The translations under genes were made by a program, and so were the position numbers. The notes beneath the pieces were generated by a model. The model was not told the DNA's origin and searched no databases. It was given only the letters and a program-made list of their open reading frames with translations. A stretch of 64,000 nt of DNA from assembly GCF_932276165.1 (NCBI RefSeq), contig NC_063986.1, positions 11,172,501-11,236,500 of the forward strand. Reading direction: 5' to 3'. This stretch comes from Plutella xylostella. Lineage: Eukaryota > Arthropoda > Insecta > Lepidoptera > Plutellidae. The stretch's first letter is position 1. Every line of letters starts with the position of its first letter. Positions 1 to 11,641 of the stretch are shown one piece after another.

Positions 1-3000
1 ATCGATTCCAGATCTATTTCCGGGCACAATATATTCACTGGACTGAGTCCAAAGAGGATGACAGTATAGAGTGTCCAGAGGTTCGATGCTCAGTCTGCCA
101 CCAGCGCAGCTGCCGCTGTACAATGCTGCTGCCCACTGCTGGAAGGATGCCGATAGGTTCTTCTAAACAACTCAAGTTCCACACTCCCGCTGGAACAACT
201 GCTGGAGCTGATCTGTGGCTTGTAAGTAGATATTTTAAGCGATATACGAAAAAGTAATCTTTAACAATGACTTAATAGTTTTGTTGTTCAGGTGTCACTA
301 CAACGATGCATCGCCGACTCAGCATATCCACTCCAAGAGGCTCCTATAAACGGACTTGCAGCTTTGATAGGCGCTAGGATCGTAGCGCCACAGCTGTCTT
401 TGCACGTAGAAGCAGCACCACTTCAAAAGGCTCTCATAACGAAGTGCTCAGCCGGTGATGTGTGTCACTGCTGCCTTCCTGAACCATTGATATTAGACGG
501 GGATGTCAGTGCAGGCCTTGTAAGACCCACTGAGCCACTGGTTCAAGGCCGCATTGTTTACTGTCGGCTGAAAGTCATCAACTTAACACCAATACCGACC
601 AGACTCCATTGGGAATCTGATCCTGGTATGTAAGTTTTTCTATCTGTATTTTAGCAAAGCTACGAGGGTATTTATCATCCTAATAATCATGTTGTTGCAG
701 ACAAAGACAATCCAGTTAAAGTTACTTTTAAGCCTAATGAAGTAGATATTACAGGCTACGGACAGGCAGAAATTGAGGTACTTATTAAAAAAAAGACCTG
801 TCTTAGCAGATGATCTTGATAATGGAATATCATTTTAAAAGACATGTTTTATGGACAGGTGGAGTTGCTCGGCTCTCGTGTATCTCTTCGACGATTGTTT
901 TCACTGTGTGGCTTAGTTGAACACGGGGAACCTGTGTACCTACTGGTGGACGCCGCCGTTGATGTAAATTTATTTTTAAGTAAAATAGGTATAATTATTT
1001 AGGATCATTTTTTTTATTCTATTATTTATTGTTACATAGATATACGCGATAACAAACTTATAAAATTACAGCTAAATATATGCCATCCATCCAATTCAAA
1101 CGTAAAATATAATAATATAAGTACCTACTAACCGAATATTTTTTTATACAACATAGGGTCAGTCAATAAGCCTAGAACTGCCAAATGCAAGAGTGATCTA
1201 TCGATCAGAGGTATTACTTTATATAAACATTATCTTTATCTTAATTCTTACTTTAACAACATTGATACCTAGTACCAACCAAGTTGTACTTTTTATAGGT
1301 TTCAGTGCCCAACCCAAAAAAGTCAAAACCACCGCAAATGGTGCAAAGTGAAGATAACATATTAACTCTCGAAGCAATTTTCGCTAAACGATATCCAGAT
1401 TTGATGGGACTCTCAGGTATTTGGGTTTCTTTTTAAATACGAGTATAATAGCTGGGGCGAAGATATTAAATTAAGTACTTATTCCTATGCCTGCAGAGCC
1501 AGATAAATGCAGCTGCGAACCTTATTGCGAATGTCCACCCGTAATCGAATTTCGAATGGTGCCTCTGCACAAAGGTAAAACCCATTTATTTACTTCTATG
1601 GTAAAAACATAACCGAATACATACATACAAAAATCTTTTATACTATACAGTATGCATACCGTTCCTTCATCTGGTAGTCCACTTGTGATGTATTTTGATT
1701 CCAGCATGTGTATCATTGAAATAAAGGTACTTACTTCTGTAAACTACTCATTCTTATGCCATAGTAAATTATTCCAGAGATGCAACAAATTATACGCCTC
1801 CACAATACGAGTGTGCTATGCGTCTCGTGGAGTATCAAACCATACTTGCTGGAAATGGATGGAGTAGCAGCTCTACGTGTTTGGGCAACGCCTTCCCAAG
1901 GGGTTTTGGCCGGTAGATCTAGCGTTGGCATACGAGTACATGTGTGTTGCAAGAGAGCTGGGGCTAGAAAGGCTCTACTGACTCTGAAGACTTCCAAGAT
2001 CGTTCTACCGTTCCATGTTTGGGTTCAAGCTAATGGGCCACCGCTGAAACTCTTGGCTGCCTTCGAGGAAGAACATACGCTTTGGTGAATAATCATTTAT
2101 CTTGATGATGATGTAGTTTAACTCTAATTAAATTACAGTTAAAACTTCATTCAGTTACTAAATTCCATAGTAACTAGGTAGCTGCCCTCCATTAATTCAA
2201 TTATGTTCCCACAGGATGTCAGAAACTCAACTAGTCCGCACATTACGAGCCCGCAATATCTACGGCGCCCAACTGAAAGTAGAAACTTATATCATACGAG
2301 ACTACGGTACGTACGTATAAATTACGCGTATATTATTTATGGATGGATTTTGTTAAAATTAAGTATCATGCTTTTTTATAAACAAATTTTCAGAGTATGT
2401 TCAGAGTCAGCTACCATTCCGCCTTTTCTATCAATTATTTGACATTCCTGTTACGGTTGAGAGATGTCCCTGCATGAAAGTTCAATATCAAGGATACGAA
2501 GGCAAGTTTTGTAGGACATTATAGTCAAATTATATTTTTTATCTCAATTTTGATAACACTTTCCTCTGTCTCTGTCCTGTCTCTGTTGCAGCAAGCGGTG
2601 AAGTGACGCCTATACCAAGTCAGTGCTCCTCACATAGCTCATTGTATTCTACCGGAGTTAGGCTTTATCTAGGACCTGATGTTGGAGTACAGGACGACAC
2701 TTACTTTGAGGTAGGACTATGGGTCTGCAAAATAACATACGATTAAAAGACCTGCTACTTGAGACTGCCAACTTTTCCAGGTAACACCAGACAAGACGAA
2801 CGTTCCCATAGATTCTACAGAATCTTGGGCTGTTACACTGAAAGAGAATGACATGGTGACTCCACCCCACACCCTGCTTCTGCGAGCAATAGCTGTGGGC
2901 TACGACGTGGAGGGTTGGGAAGGCCTGCTGATGGTGTATTTGAAAGTCACACCGAGGCAGCCGAAGCTACAGATAGATCCAGATAGTGTGGAACTACGAT

Positions 3001-6000
3001 TTTCGGCCTTGAATTTGCCTTCGAACGATGTCATGAGGTAACAATACATTTCGGGCTTCTATTTCCTACATTCACAACGATAGATCTACCCTAGTTTTTT
3101 TAAAGAACGTATTGTGTTTCTAATAGAAGTTTCTTCTGTAGTAGTATACCTACCTTGTTTTCAGGTTACGTAAAAGCATTCGGATTCAGAATACTGGCAC
3201 TGGTGAGCTGCGACTTTCACTGCACACGTCTGGCTCTTGGCTTCTGACGCTTGGTCGCAGCATCACCAGTGACCGTGAATGCTCCTGTAATACGGAGGCT
3301 GTGGATGAGTTGATGGTGACAATAGCACCGAGAACTGCTATCGAGGTACAGTACATTACTATTATTAGTACCTACTTTCATTGTGTGCTTAACCAAACCA
3401 CCGTTCAGTGCATTATAACAATATTTAGCTCCTCAAAAACATATACGTCCTCCTTTGCGTGGTTCTGTTACCTACTTACGCTACTCCCATACCCAAGAGC
3501 TCAACTCCCCACTCCGTATCTCCAGGTCAAAGTTCAAATAGAGGTGGACACATCAGAATCCTGGCCATCGCCTTGCCCCGGGCTGTGCGACTGCGCTGCT
3601 CAGACCCCGCCCGTAGCCTGCTACCCGGACAAGAAGTGGGTTAGTGGTGAGCTGGTGCTGCACGGCAATCATGGTGTGTTTCAGGTGAGAGTCTAGGAGT
3701 AATGATTATAGACACTATAAACACTACTTACATAATTAATCATAATAGGTAATATGAGAAGAGTCCTATCGTGGGAGTGGTATGGTAGATAGGAAACACA
3801 AACTCAGGGTTACAAGTTCACTGTATTTAAGGTTCTACAGACACGAATTATGCAAGTGAGGTAGTCTTTTGCTTATATACTAATATCCGTTTAAGGCGCA
3901 AACGAGCGTGGTGTAGCCGGGAACGAGTTAGCCGCGACTGACTGCGCGGGCTTCGCTGGCCGGTGGCGCGAGCGCGGGGTGCGCGCGGGTGAAGGGGAGG
4001 ACGCGGGACGCGGTCTGCGCAGTAGAGCTGCGCAGGAAAACGGCGCGGCGGCGTGGGATGCTAACCGTTTTCGGCGCGCGATTTGTTTTCGCGGGAAAAC
4101 GGTTAGCAGTCTTGTTACATCCTCCCCCTCTAGTCCGAACTAAGCGCCCTCGCGTTCGGAGTAGCATGGTGACAGCCCTGGTCCTCCCCCTAAACTGTTC
4201 GTCGTCCTCGAGAACACTGATGGTCGGACGGTGGGGTGGTCTGCGCAGGGGTTCTGCCCCACGTTGGGCGCCACTATGAGAAGAGTCCTATCGTGGGTGT
4301 AGGGGAGACAGAGGTTCCCCCTACAGTATTTAGGTCGGGTCGTGATGGAGATTGAGTGAAAGACGCCTGTTACAAGTCTATACAATCACTGCTTTATTTC
4401 TATCTTATTACGGTATTTAAATATGTGCATTACGTGCATCAGCATCATTATTACTATCTAATGTTATTACTAACTAATCTAGTGTACGATTGTACGTGAT
4501 AAACCGTACATGCTGCGAAGAACTAAGAAAGTATCACAAAGATAAATTAACTAGTGTGTCTAAATATAAGTACATCAACATTAAATTACAATTATACATT
4601 GAATAGGATTTTCTTAGTTTTCTCTATTTGGGACCAGTGGCGGCTGCACCTTAAGTGCGCCCGTGCAACGCACTACCATTTAAAAACCTTCTAAATACCT
4701 ATGTACCTTCCTTCTTCCTATACCATACTAGACTAGGTAGGTACTAGGTACGTCTAAAGAAAACTTCACAAAAATACCAATATAACAACCGTAATACCTA
4801 CCCTAAACAGAAATTACATAAATCATCCGAACGTTACGATTTAAATTAAAACGAGCTGGCCTATTTTGATTTCTACTTCGAAAGACTTAGATCTTATTTT
4901 TGCTTGAACAAAAACTGCCTCGTGCGCTCGGATTGTCGCACGGAGCGAGCTCCTACACATAGTATGAAACAGGATGGAAATCGCCCGGCGCGTGAGACGG
5001 AAGATGCTCAGTACAAACTGTATGCAGTTCTAGGATAAATTCGTGCGCCGCACGCGACCGGAAATTGCCGAAATCATACGAATGACGCCACGGGAGGCGC
5101 GGGCGGCGGCCTTGACCGGTGGCATGACCTACGAACGATGCACTTGTCATGTCATGTCATTGTCGCAGTTTCACCTTTCGCGCGCACATACGTAATTAAT
5201 TTGTTACTCTAATTACTTATTAACTAAGAAAGTAGTAAATATTTCGTGAGTGTGTATATGTGTGTGTGAGTGAAAATGAGTGCAAAATACAATATGGACT
5301 TCATAAAAAGCAATAGGACATTTCAAAATAGACTGGACATTAAATCTGCTGGGCCGCCTCGGCCTTTTCTCATCTTAAAATAGGAGTGCAAAACAAAAAA
5401 TAAAACTTATATCTGAATTTTCAAAAGTGAAATGTACCTACAATAAAAAGAAATGGTTATGTGAATGTGAGAGACTAAATGCTTTATTTTGCTTTCCGTG
5501 TGTTGTTTTCGTTTCGGCGGAGAAGCAATTTCGCGACAAAAAAGGAACGCAGAATGCATTTAAAATATAAATAAGGTAAAATATACTTATATATTTTTTA
5601 CTTCTAATTGTAATAGGTAATCTATTTTTCTTCCAAAATTTACTAAACCCATAAAGTGCACCACCGGGTATCTGAGGCACCAGCCGCCACTGTTTGGGAC
5701 CCTGACTGGAGGGTCCTGTCAGTCGTTGCTTGAGGCAGCGGCTGCGGTGGCGGCGGCGGCGGCGGTGCGTGTGCCGGCTGCGCCACAAGAGGCGGTCGCT
5801 GCGTGGGCGTCATAGTCTCCATGCCCACAGGATATTGTTGTTGTCCTTGTCTACTGCCGCAACGCTCCTTAATGCACTTCAGTGTTCCTGTAATTATAAA
5901 CAACATTAAAACAAGGCCTAGCGTTGAGTACGTTGCGGCATACTGATGTATGTCATGGTCTGTTATCTGAGCTGGGAATTCGCTTTTATTCTTCAACTCC

Positions 6001-9000
6001 CATATCTGCTGTTTCAGCTGCATCAATGCATTGTAGTGACTTTCAGTCGTATTGTCTGTATCTTGTACGGGTAAGACGATAGTCATGTTGTTGATATCGC
6101 TCAGTGTTGGAAGCGCTATTTTATTATTTATATTTATACTGCTCCGGTATGAGTTTTCTGTATAAATTGTGGCTTCGTCTCTTTTTATCGTGCATCCTTG
6201 TTGTAGGCCGATAATTCCTGTCGTGTTAATAACCCGTGACGTCATATGTTTCTGACATATTATTGTTATTCGACAAGTTCCGCAGCACACGTAAATCCAG
6301 CTGTTTTTACTTTTTAACTCGATCCACTCATTACTACAGGTCGATGTCCGGAATGTGCACTTAGGCAAATTGTTTTTTGCTAGGACTGCAATTTCGCATG
6401 GGTCATTGTGCTGGTGCATGTTATGAATGGGTTTGTTAATTTTGCATAAATAGCGATTCTGTCCCATAGTGATGCATTGGCGCATTTCTTCATTCGTCAG
6501 CTGAATGTAGGTGTCCTTGATTATGTTGATGGTAAGATATTCTGTTGTTGTAATTGCAGTTCTCGCCAATTAGGTTCGGCTATTACTGGAATGTATCTAA
6601 GTGTCCTTATTGATGTATATATCTTCCTTAGGTACTCGTTTATTTTAAAGCTGTGCTCTTTTAGTAAATGTTTGTTTCATTAACGGGAACGATTCTTGTT
6701 GCTTGTTTGTTACTGGACTCCAATGACATGAACTCATGTTCCAGGTAATCCAGGCGACCTCGGACCACTGCGAGTAATTTCCGTCGAACACAGGAATATC
6801 TATCTGCGGCGTTGTTTGTTCTTGATGGACACAATTCCAAAGCTTCTTGTTAATAGCATTATTTGAATCTTCAAATGTCTTCTCTATCTCCGCGAACATC
6901 TCTGTTCTTCACCACCCGACGCACCCTTGTTATATTCTGTTCTTCACCACCCAACGACCCTTGTTATGTTATGTTCTTCACCACCCGACGACCCTTGTTA
7001 TTATGTTCTGTTCTCCACCACCCGACGACCCTTGTTATTATGTTATGTTCTCCACCACCCGACGACCCTTGTTATGTTCTGTTCTCCACCACCCGACGAC
7101 CCTTGTTATTATGTTCTGTTCTCCACCACCCGACGACCCTTGTTATGTTCTGTTCTCCACCACCCGACGACCCTTGTTATTATGTTCTGTTCTCCACCAC
7201 CCGACGACCCTTGTTATGTTCTGTTCTCCACCACCCGACGACACTTGTTATTATGTTATGTTCTCCACCACCCGACGACCCTTGTTATGTTCTGTTCTCC
7301 ACCACCCGACGACCCTTGTTATTATGTTCTGTTCTCCACCACCCGACGACCCTTGTTATGTTCTGTTCTCCACCACCCGATGACCCTTGTTATTATGTTC
7401 TGTTCTCCACCACCCGACGACCCTTGTTATGTTCTGTTCTCCACCACCCGACGACCCTTGTTATTATGTTCTGTTCTCCACCACCCGACGCACCCTTGTT
7501 ATGTTCTGTTCTCCACCACCCGACGACCCTTGTTATTATGTTCTGTTCTCCACCACTCGACGACCCTTCACAACCCGGGGCACTGTTGTTCGCGACCCGA
7601 TGTTGCTTGTTATGTTATGTTTTTCACAACCCGGGACACTGTTGTTCGCGACCCGATGTTGCTTGTTATGTTATGTTTTTCACAACCCGGGACACTGTTG
7701 TTCGCGACCCGATGTTGCTTGTTATGTTCTGTTAGATAGGAAACACAAACTCAGGGTTACAAGTTCACTGTATTTAAGGTTCTACAGACACGAATTATGC
7801 AAGTGAGGTAGTCTTTTGCTTATATACTAATATCCGTTTAAGGCGCAAACGAGCGTGGTGTAGCCGGGAACGAGTTAGCCGCGACTGACTGCGCGGGCTT
7901 CGCTGGCCGGTGGCGCGAGCGCGGGGTGCGCGCGGGTGAAGGGGAGGACGCGGGACGCGGTCTGCGCAGTAGAGCTGCGCAGGAAAACGGCGCGGCGGCG
8001 TGGGACGCTAACCGTTTTCGGCGCGCGATTTGTTTTCGCGGGAAAACGGTTAGCAGTCTTGTTACAGTAATAATTAACTATGAAATAGGGAATTACCCCA
8101 ATGCAGGTAATCGGGAGCGAGCATACCTTCGATGAACGATCATACAATTTTTCGGGCACATCCAAGATCAAGGACCGTCGTTTTTAAACGTCTGCCTATT
8201 TAGGCCTCGGTCTCCTATTTACGCCGTGGGTCGCGACCAGCGTCACGCCGTAGGCCGCGTCACGATGCTCACTATAGAAATGTACTGATGCGGTCTCCCT
8301 CACACGCCGACGTTGGCGCGTAGACATAATGAGCATTGTGACGCGGCCTACGGAGTGACACTTGACGCGACCTACGACGAGAAATAGGAGACCCCGGCCT
8401 TAGAATCAAACGCGGGATCCTCGGCACAACAGTAAAGTTAGCGTTACTAACAACTGCGCTATCTCTATCTAGTCGTCAGAACAGTAACTTTTCAATTTTG
8501 TAACATTTCAGGTAGTCCCTCTATCTCTAGAGCTTCACTACCCGGTGCTGAGTCTGCGGCCTCAGTCCCTTGACCTGGGCACGGTTCTGGCCGGGGAGTC
8601 TCGCAAGACGTACCTGACGCTGCGTCACACCGCCCGGGACGCCGTCGCGGTTGTGATGCGCTGGGAGGGCGATCCGGGGTTCAGGTTGGTTCGGCTACTG
8701 AGGGAAGTTTTTTTCAGACTGTCGATGTCGTGTAAACTTAATTTTTTTTCACTAGGTATTTGAGTAAAAAAAAATTACGTGTAAAAATTTTGTGTCTTTG
8801 TAAAATCGCACTCTTTATTCTCATGACTTTTATATAAGTAACTATAGGACTGTACTTATTATATTTTCATTTCCGTTTTCTACATTTATTTGCCAGTATA
8901 TAGTTAAGTACTTACTTAATTTATGTTTCATTAACACATTTACCTATTGTTATCTTAGCGTGAAAACCATATGCCATATATCGAGCCGATTCGAAGCATT

Positions 9001-9573
9001 TTTTATTTTTAAAAGACGTGAAAACCCCTCATTTCTAATTCTATTGTCTTTTTCATTAGTGAAATAATCAATCATCAGTGGGTTATTTCAAGTTTACTGT
9101 CGCAATTTGCATAGAAAGTTATTTTGTCACTGAGATGAGATGGTATGTCCTAAAATTTATTCGCTGTCTCGCAGACTATCTACCTAAATAAAACTTAGTT
9201 GCCGAACACTACGGTGTAAGTAGATTTAGATTGGCCGCTCTTTGCTTATGTTACATAACTTTCTAATCATAGTCTTACTACCTAAATAGTGTTTTGACTT
9301 CTTAACCTTGTTCACAGCGTGCATCCTCAAAGGCTGGACGTGGAAGCCGGTACAACCACCAACATTTACGTCCTATTCACTGCCCCGGACACCGCCAGCG
9401 GTCCAGCTGCCGGAGTGCTCCGGGCCAGGGTTGCCAGCGACGCCGGCGCCTGGTGCCAGGATACTGCGGAGCTGAAGGCTGAAGTGACCAGGGACGCCGC
9501 CGCTCATAGGCCGCCCCATGACTACACTGATGACCCTAGCTTATTGCCGCATCGGGCTAAGCAGGGGTTGTAA
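1..9573 (+). CDS. ASH/MSP-domain protein, probably ciliary/flagellar (DLEC1/HYDIN-like), 3' part of gene
   Basis: The gene runs in from the left edge. Exons are 1-221, 292-625, 701-777, 859-963, 1157-1210, 1299-1416, 1497-1574, 1778-2084, 2215-2306, 2394-2501, 2592-2710, 2781-3037, 3165-3345, 3526-3684, 8512-8684 and 9318-9573. All phases agree, giving about 878 residues before the stop. Every intron is GT-AG except the one after 2501, which uses a GC donor (GCAAGT) confirmed by reading phase. Repeated modules show the ASH/MSP look of beta-strand domains: 'IIRLHNTSVLCVSWSI' in exon 8, 'IRIQNTGTGELRLSL' near 3180, and 'LDLGTVLAGESRKTYLTL' near 8570. Such arrays occur in DLEC1, HYDIN and CFAP proteins of the axoneme. 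I cannot tell which family this is. There is no membrane segment. The intron at 3685-8511 holds a large LTR composite that leaves the exons intact. A polyadenylation signal AATAAA lies near 9635. Confidence 0.75.
3753..4119 (-). repeat. LTR (3' LTR of composite element)
   Basis: This 367-bp LTR is bounded by the polypurine tract on its upstream side (minus strand) and by the GTAA duplication on the other. It carries a GC-rich block at 3935-4060. Positions 3786-4119 match 7733-8066 at near identity. Confidence 0.75.
4120..4131 (-). other. Polypurine tract
   Basis: Read on the minus strand this is AGAGGGGGAGGA, directly before the LTR start TGTAAC. That is the expected position for plus-strand DNA priming. 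Confidence 0.65.
4256..4273 (-). other. Primer binding site for tRNA-Lys
   Basis: The plus strand reads GCCCCACGTTGGGCGCCA, which I recognise as the 3' end of insect tRNA-Lys including CCA. The minus strand is therefore an 18-nt complement starting TGGCGCC, one base from an LTR end at 4275. Gypsy-type elements use tRNA-Lys priming. Confidence 0.7.
4275..4420 (-). repeat. Second LTR-type end (U5/R) next to the primer site
   Basis: The first 23 bases repeat those at 3753-3775 (tatgagaagagtcctatcgt...), then the sequence diverges. A minus-strand AATAAA lies near 4395. It is either the 3' end of a related LTR family or the broken half of the 5' LTR whose other half is 7733-8066. Confidence 0.45.
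4635..5692. mobile_element. Non-autonomous hAT-type transposon
   Basis: The 8-bp sequence TTTGGGAC is duplicated at 4627-4634 and 5693-5700. The enclosed 1058-bp segment starts CAGTGGCGGCTG and ends CAGCCGCCACTG, a perfect 12-bp terminal inverted repeat. An 8-bp duplication with CAGTGGC ends is characteristic of hAT elements. No transposase is encoded. It interrupts the 3' end of the env-like remnant. Confidence 0.85.
5701..6569 (-). pseudogene. Errantivirus-like envelope remnant (baculovirus F-like), interrupted
   Basis: A minus-strand reading frame resembles the C-terminal two thirds of the F-type envelope proteins of insect endogenous retroviruses. It has a Cys-rich ectodomain, a heptad-like segment, one hydrophobic membrane span ('GLVLMLFIITGTL', near 5890-5930) and a short basic then Pro-rich tail. 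The N-terminal part and fusion-peptide region are not intact upstream of 6569. Downstream the frame runs into the inserted hAT element at 5692 and ends there on a foreign stop at 5643. With no pol in the unit, this is a dead copy. Confidence 0.6.
6648..6899 (-). pseudogene. Gag-like fragment of an LTR retroelement
   Basis: A short minus-strand frame carries 'PQIDIPVFDGNYSQW', which resembles the conserved 'P.I.IP.F.G.Y..W' stretch of insect BEL/Pao and gypsy Gag proteins. It ends on a stop before the env-like remnant. The rest of gag and all of pol are missing, so an internal deletion joins gag to env. Confidence 0.4.
6900..7734. repeat. Minisatellite, 34/37-bp units followed by 57-bp units
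   Basis: From about 6905 to 7567, units of 34 and 37 bp (core CCACCCGACGACCCTTGTTA) mostly alternate, about 18 copies. From about 7568 to 7732 there are three copies of a 56-57 bp unit with core CGCGACCCGATGTTGCTTGT. Unit lengths are not multiples of three and no unit holds a stop codon, so all three forward frames stay open without coding meaning. Confidence 0.9.
7733..8066 (-). repeat. LTR part (outer half of 5' LTR)
   Basis: This stretch matches 3786-4119 almost perfectly over 334 bp and ends at the GTAA target duplication (8067-8070). The 33 bases that should complete the LTR toward the primer site are not adjacent. They reappear only in part near 4275. Confidence 0.75.
8203..8399. mobile_element. 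Harbinger/PIF-type MITE
   Basis: TTA is duplicated at 8200-8202 and 8400-8402. The 197-bp insert has long imperfect inverted repeats of about 80 bp, starting GGCCTCGGTCTCCTATTT and ending AAATAGGAGACCCCGGCC. A TWA target duplication with GGCC ends fits PIF/Harbinger. It sits in the last large intron of the ASH-domain gene. Confidence 0.75.
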
Positions 9574-9639
9574 AGGGGATGTGATAGTGAAGTATTTGCT
9601 GAAGTGTGAAGGTATGTGTATGTTATGGAAGGGCAATAA

Positions 9640-10340
9640 ATACCTATTTATAATTAACTTGACAATTTTACATGTACCTAGATAAAAAAATATGGAAAAC
9701 TACCTACACATTTGATTGGTGTCGAAACGCAAGATCTCAACCTCGAAATTCACATTAGCCGATGCATTTGTAGATAACGATGCAAATTTTATGGCTTTAA
9801 TTATCATTTTACACCGTAACTATTAGATGCTCCGCATGGGTTTATAAACTATGCGTGGATTCAAAAATGCACCTAGATAGCTATCTATGTATAATGTAGG
9901 TAATTTAATATGTACGAAAAGTAACTAGTTACTGTAATTTTTCCTTTGCCCTACCTATATTGGAGCAGTGGCTAAGCTATCGAATATACCTTACTTACCC
10001 AATTAGATAATTTATAAGGGTCACACACATCACAAACAAAAGCTAATTATTATAGCTGAGTATAGATAGACTAGCCTCTATTTCGTGAGCTCTAATGGTT
10101 AATCTAGTTAAGTGGCGGTAGGTAATACTTAGGTAAAAATGTAAATGGTACTTACTTAGTATTGCGAAAGATCGTATACCTAACCAGACTTATTATTTTA
10201 ATCTCACCATATCATAGAAGATACCATAAATTACTTATTTCACCATCATTAACATCACACATTAGGCCTGCAATTAATTATTCATACCTTTAAATTTATT
10301 CACCAAAGGACAGATATCAAAGTTTGGACTGTCAACAAGG
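9640..10340. other. Intergenic, no gene seen
   Basis: This is AT-rich sequence between the ASH-domain gene and the first serpin-like gene. I see no coding frame or structured repeat. A TATA-like 'tataagag' at about 10348 may serve the serpin-like gene. Confidence 0.6.
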
Positions 10341-10399
10341 GCCACTGGTATAAGAGGCGGGGGCCTGTGAGCTTAGTATCACATACGGTTGGACGCAGC

Positions 10400-11641
10400 A
10401 TGAGGCTAGAGGCAATATTACTGTTGGCAGTCGCTGCGGGGACGGCGATGGGCGCGGGGGGGTTCGGGGCGCTGACGGGGCTCGCGGGGGGCGCCGCTGA
10501 CAAGCTGACACAGGGCGTCGATAAAATCACCTCATCTCTATCCAACAAGGATGACTGCTCTCGTGATGTCACTGAAGACTTCCGCCGCGCTCTCTACGAC
10601 TTCTCCACTCGACTGTACAAGCAGGTCGCTCAGCGGGCCAGTGACCACTTCACACTCTCACAGTTCTCTGCCTGGCTGTCCCTCGCAGCTATTGCGGAAA
10701 ACACTTCGGGGGAGGAGCAGAAAGCGCTTCTAGAGAACCTTCGGCTGCCTGCGGCGGAGTGTCTGCGGAAGAAGTACTACGAGCTGGCGTTGTCTCTGGA
10801 GCCGGCTGGTGATGACGTCACGCTGGCGCGACGCCGGCTGCTGCTGGTGCAGCCGCCTGCCCAGCTGCCGGCCAACTTCAGCCAGCGCGCGGGCAGCCTG
10901 CTGCAGGCCTGCCAGGTCGACCCCGCCGCCACCGCGAAAGACGAACTCAAGCTCAGTACAGCACCCGCCCCAGCCTCGGCACTCCTAGCCGACTCTCTTG
11001 ACTACTCCGCCCTCTGGACCTCCGCCTTCCCTGAAGCCAATATCAAGCGGAACCAGCCGTTCTACGACGACAATGGCAAACAGATCGGGACCGTCGACCT
11101 GATGAAGATCAAGAAGCGCGTGAAGCTGGCGCATCTGCCGATCCTCAATGCGAAGGTTCTGGAGCTCCCGGTGGGGTCCGACGGGCGGTTCCGCATGCTG
11201 ATGCTGGTCAACCTGGGAGTGCTGCCCATCAGACACACGGTCGAGATCTTCCAGAACACGATTATTATAGACATATTTGACAAGCTGCTCGAGAGTGCCA
11301 TCCCGCTCGAAGTATCCATCCCCATCTTCAACTTGACTTCGGAGCTGAAACTGCGTGAATCTTTGGAGGCGATGGGCGTAAATTCTGTTTGGAAGAGTTC
11401 CCCCGCCCCTGCGGAATACTACCAGCGAGTGTCAGTGGCCGTATCACCACGAGGAGTATCTGAGGGGGCGCCAAGTTCTGGCTCGACGCTGGGCTCCCTA
11501 CTGGGGGCGGCAACGGGACTGGCGGCAGCAGTGGGGCGCGAGTTCACGGCCAACAGACCCTTCATGTTCGGCCTCGTGGACAAGGGCACCAGGACCTGCC
11601 TGTTCACTGGCGCGTACTCGAAACCCCCTTCGGCATCGTAG
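10400..11641 (+). CDS. Secreted serpin-like protein, Gly/Ala-rich loop (copy A)
   Basis: A single uninterrupted frame encodes 413 residues. I start at the ATG at 10400, not the upstream in-frame ATG at 10367, because it begins a clean signal peptide (MRLEAILLLAVAAGTAMG). A Gly-rich segment follows, then the serpin fold from 'DCSRDVTEDFRRALYDFSTR' and the C-terminal signature 'NRPFMFGLVDKGTRTCLFTG', which matches the serpin 'HPFLF' block. The reactive-loop region between 'SVAVSPRGVSEG' and 'FTANRPF' is long and rich in Gly, Ala and Ser. It lacks the usual hinge 'GTEAAAAT', so trapping of a protease by loop insertion is doubtful. The paralogue at 12316-13572 shares the block 'IKRNQPFYDDNGKQIGTVD'. 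Polyadenylation signal near 11736. Confidence 0.85.
   Translation: MRLEAILLLAVAAGTAMGAGGFGALTGLAGGAADKLTQGVDKITSSLSNKDDCSRDVTEDFRRALYDFSTRLYKQVAQRASDHFTLSQFSAWLSLAAIAENTSGEEQKALLENLRLPAAECLRKKYYELALSLEPAGDDVTLARRRLLLVQPPAQLPANFSQRAGSLLQACQVDPAATAKDELKLSTAPAPASALLADSLDYSALWTSAFPEANIKRNQPFYDDNGKQIGTVDLMKIKKRVKLAHLPILNAKVLELPVGSDGRFRMLMLVNLGVLPIRHTVEIFQNTIIIDIFDKLLESAIPLEVSIPIFNLTSELKLRESLEAMGVNSVWKSSPAPAEYYQRVSVAVSPRGVSEGAPSSGSTLGSLLGAATGLAAAVGREFTANRPFMFGLVDKGTRTCLFTGAYSKPPSAS

Larger units (their letters stand above)
3753..8066 (-). mobile_element. Composite LTR retroelement with gag/env remnants, flanked by GTAA target duplication
   Basis: GTAA at 3749-3752 and at 8067-8070 flanks the unit, which lies in an intron of the upstream gene. 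On the minus strand the LTR starts TGTAAC (at 8066 and at 4119) and ends TTCATA (at 3753). A complete LTR is 3753-4119. A 334-bp LTR part at 7733-8066 matches 3786-4119 almost base for base. Between them, on the minus strand, lie a minisatellite, a gag-like scrap, an env-like remnant interrupted by a hAT MITE, a second LTR-type end (4275 upward), a tRNA-Lys primer site, a polypurine tract and the full LTR. No pol is left. The order LTR, internal, LTR, PBS, PPT, LTR suggests either nesting inside the 5' LTR or unequal exchange between related elements. Confidence 0.75.

Noticed and set aside
1652..1727. Possible exon of the ASH-domain gene starting at 1652
   Set aside because: Its only open frame cannot be joined to the next exon. 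Splicing 1574 directly to 1778 keeps phase and gives a good ASH strand.
4256..4273. tRNA-Lys gene
   Set aside because: Only the last 18 nt including CCA are present; the rest of a cloverleaf is missing. It is a retroelement primer site.
6847..7806. Three long overlapping forward frames (139 to 290 codons) rich in Pro, Cys and Leu
   Set aside because: They are translations of the same minisatellite in different frames; repeat lengths of 34 and 37 bp and lack of stops explain them fully.
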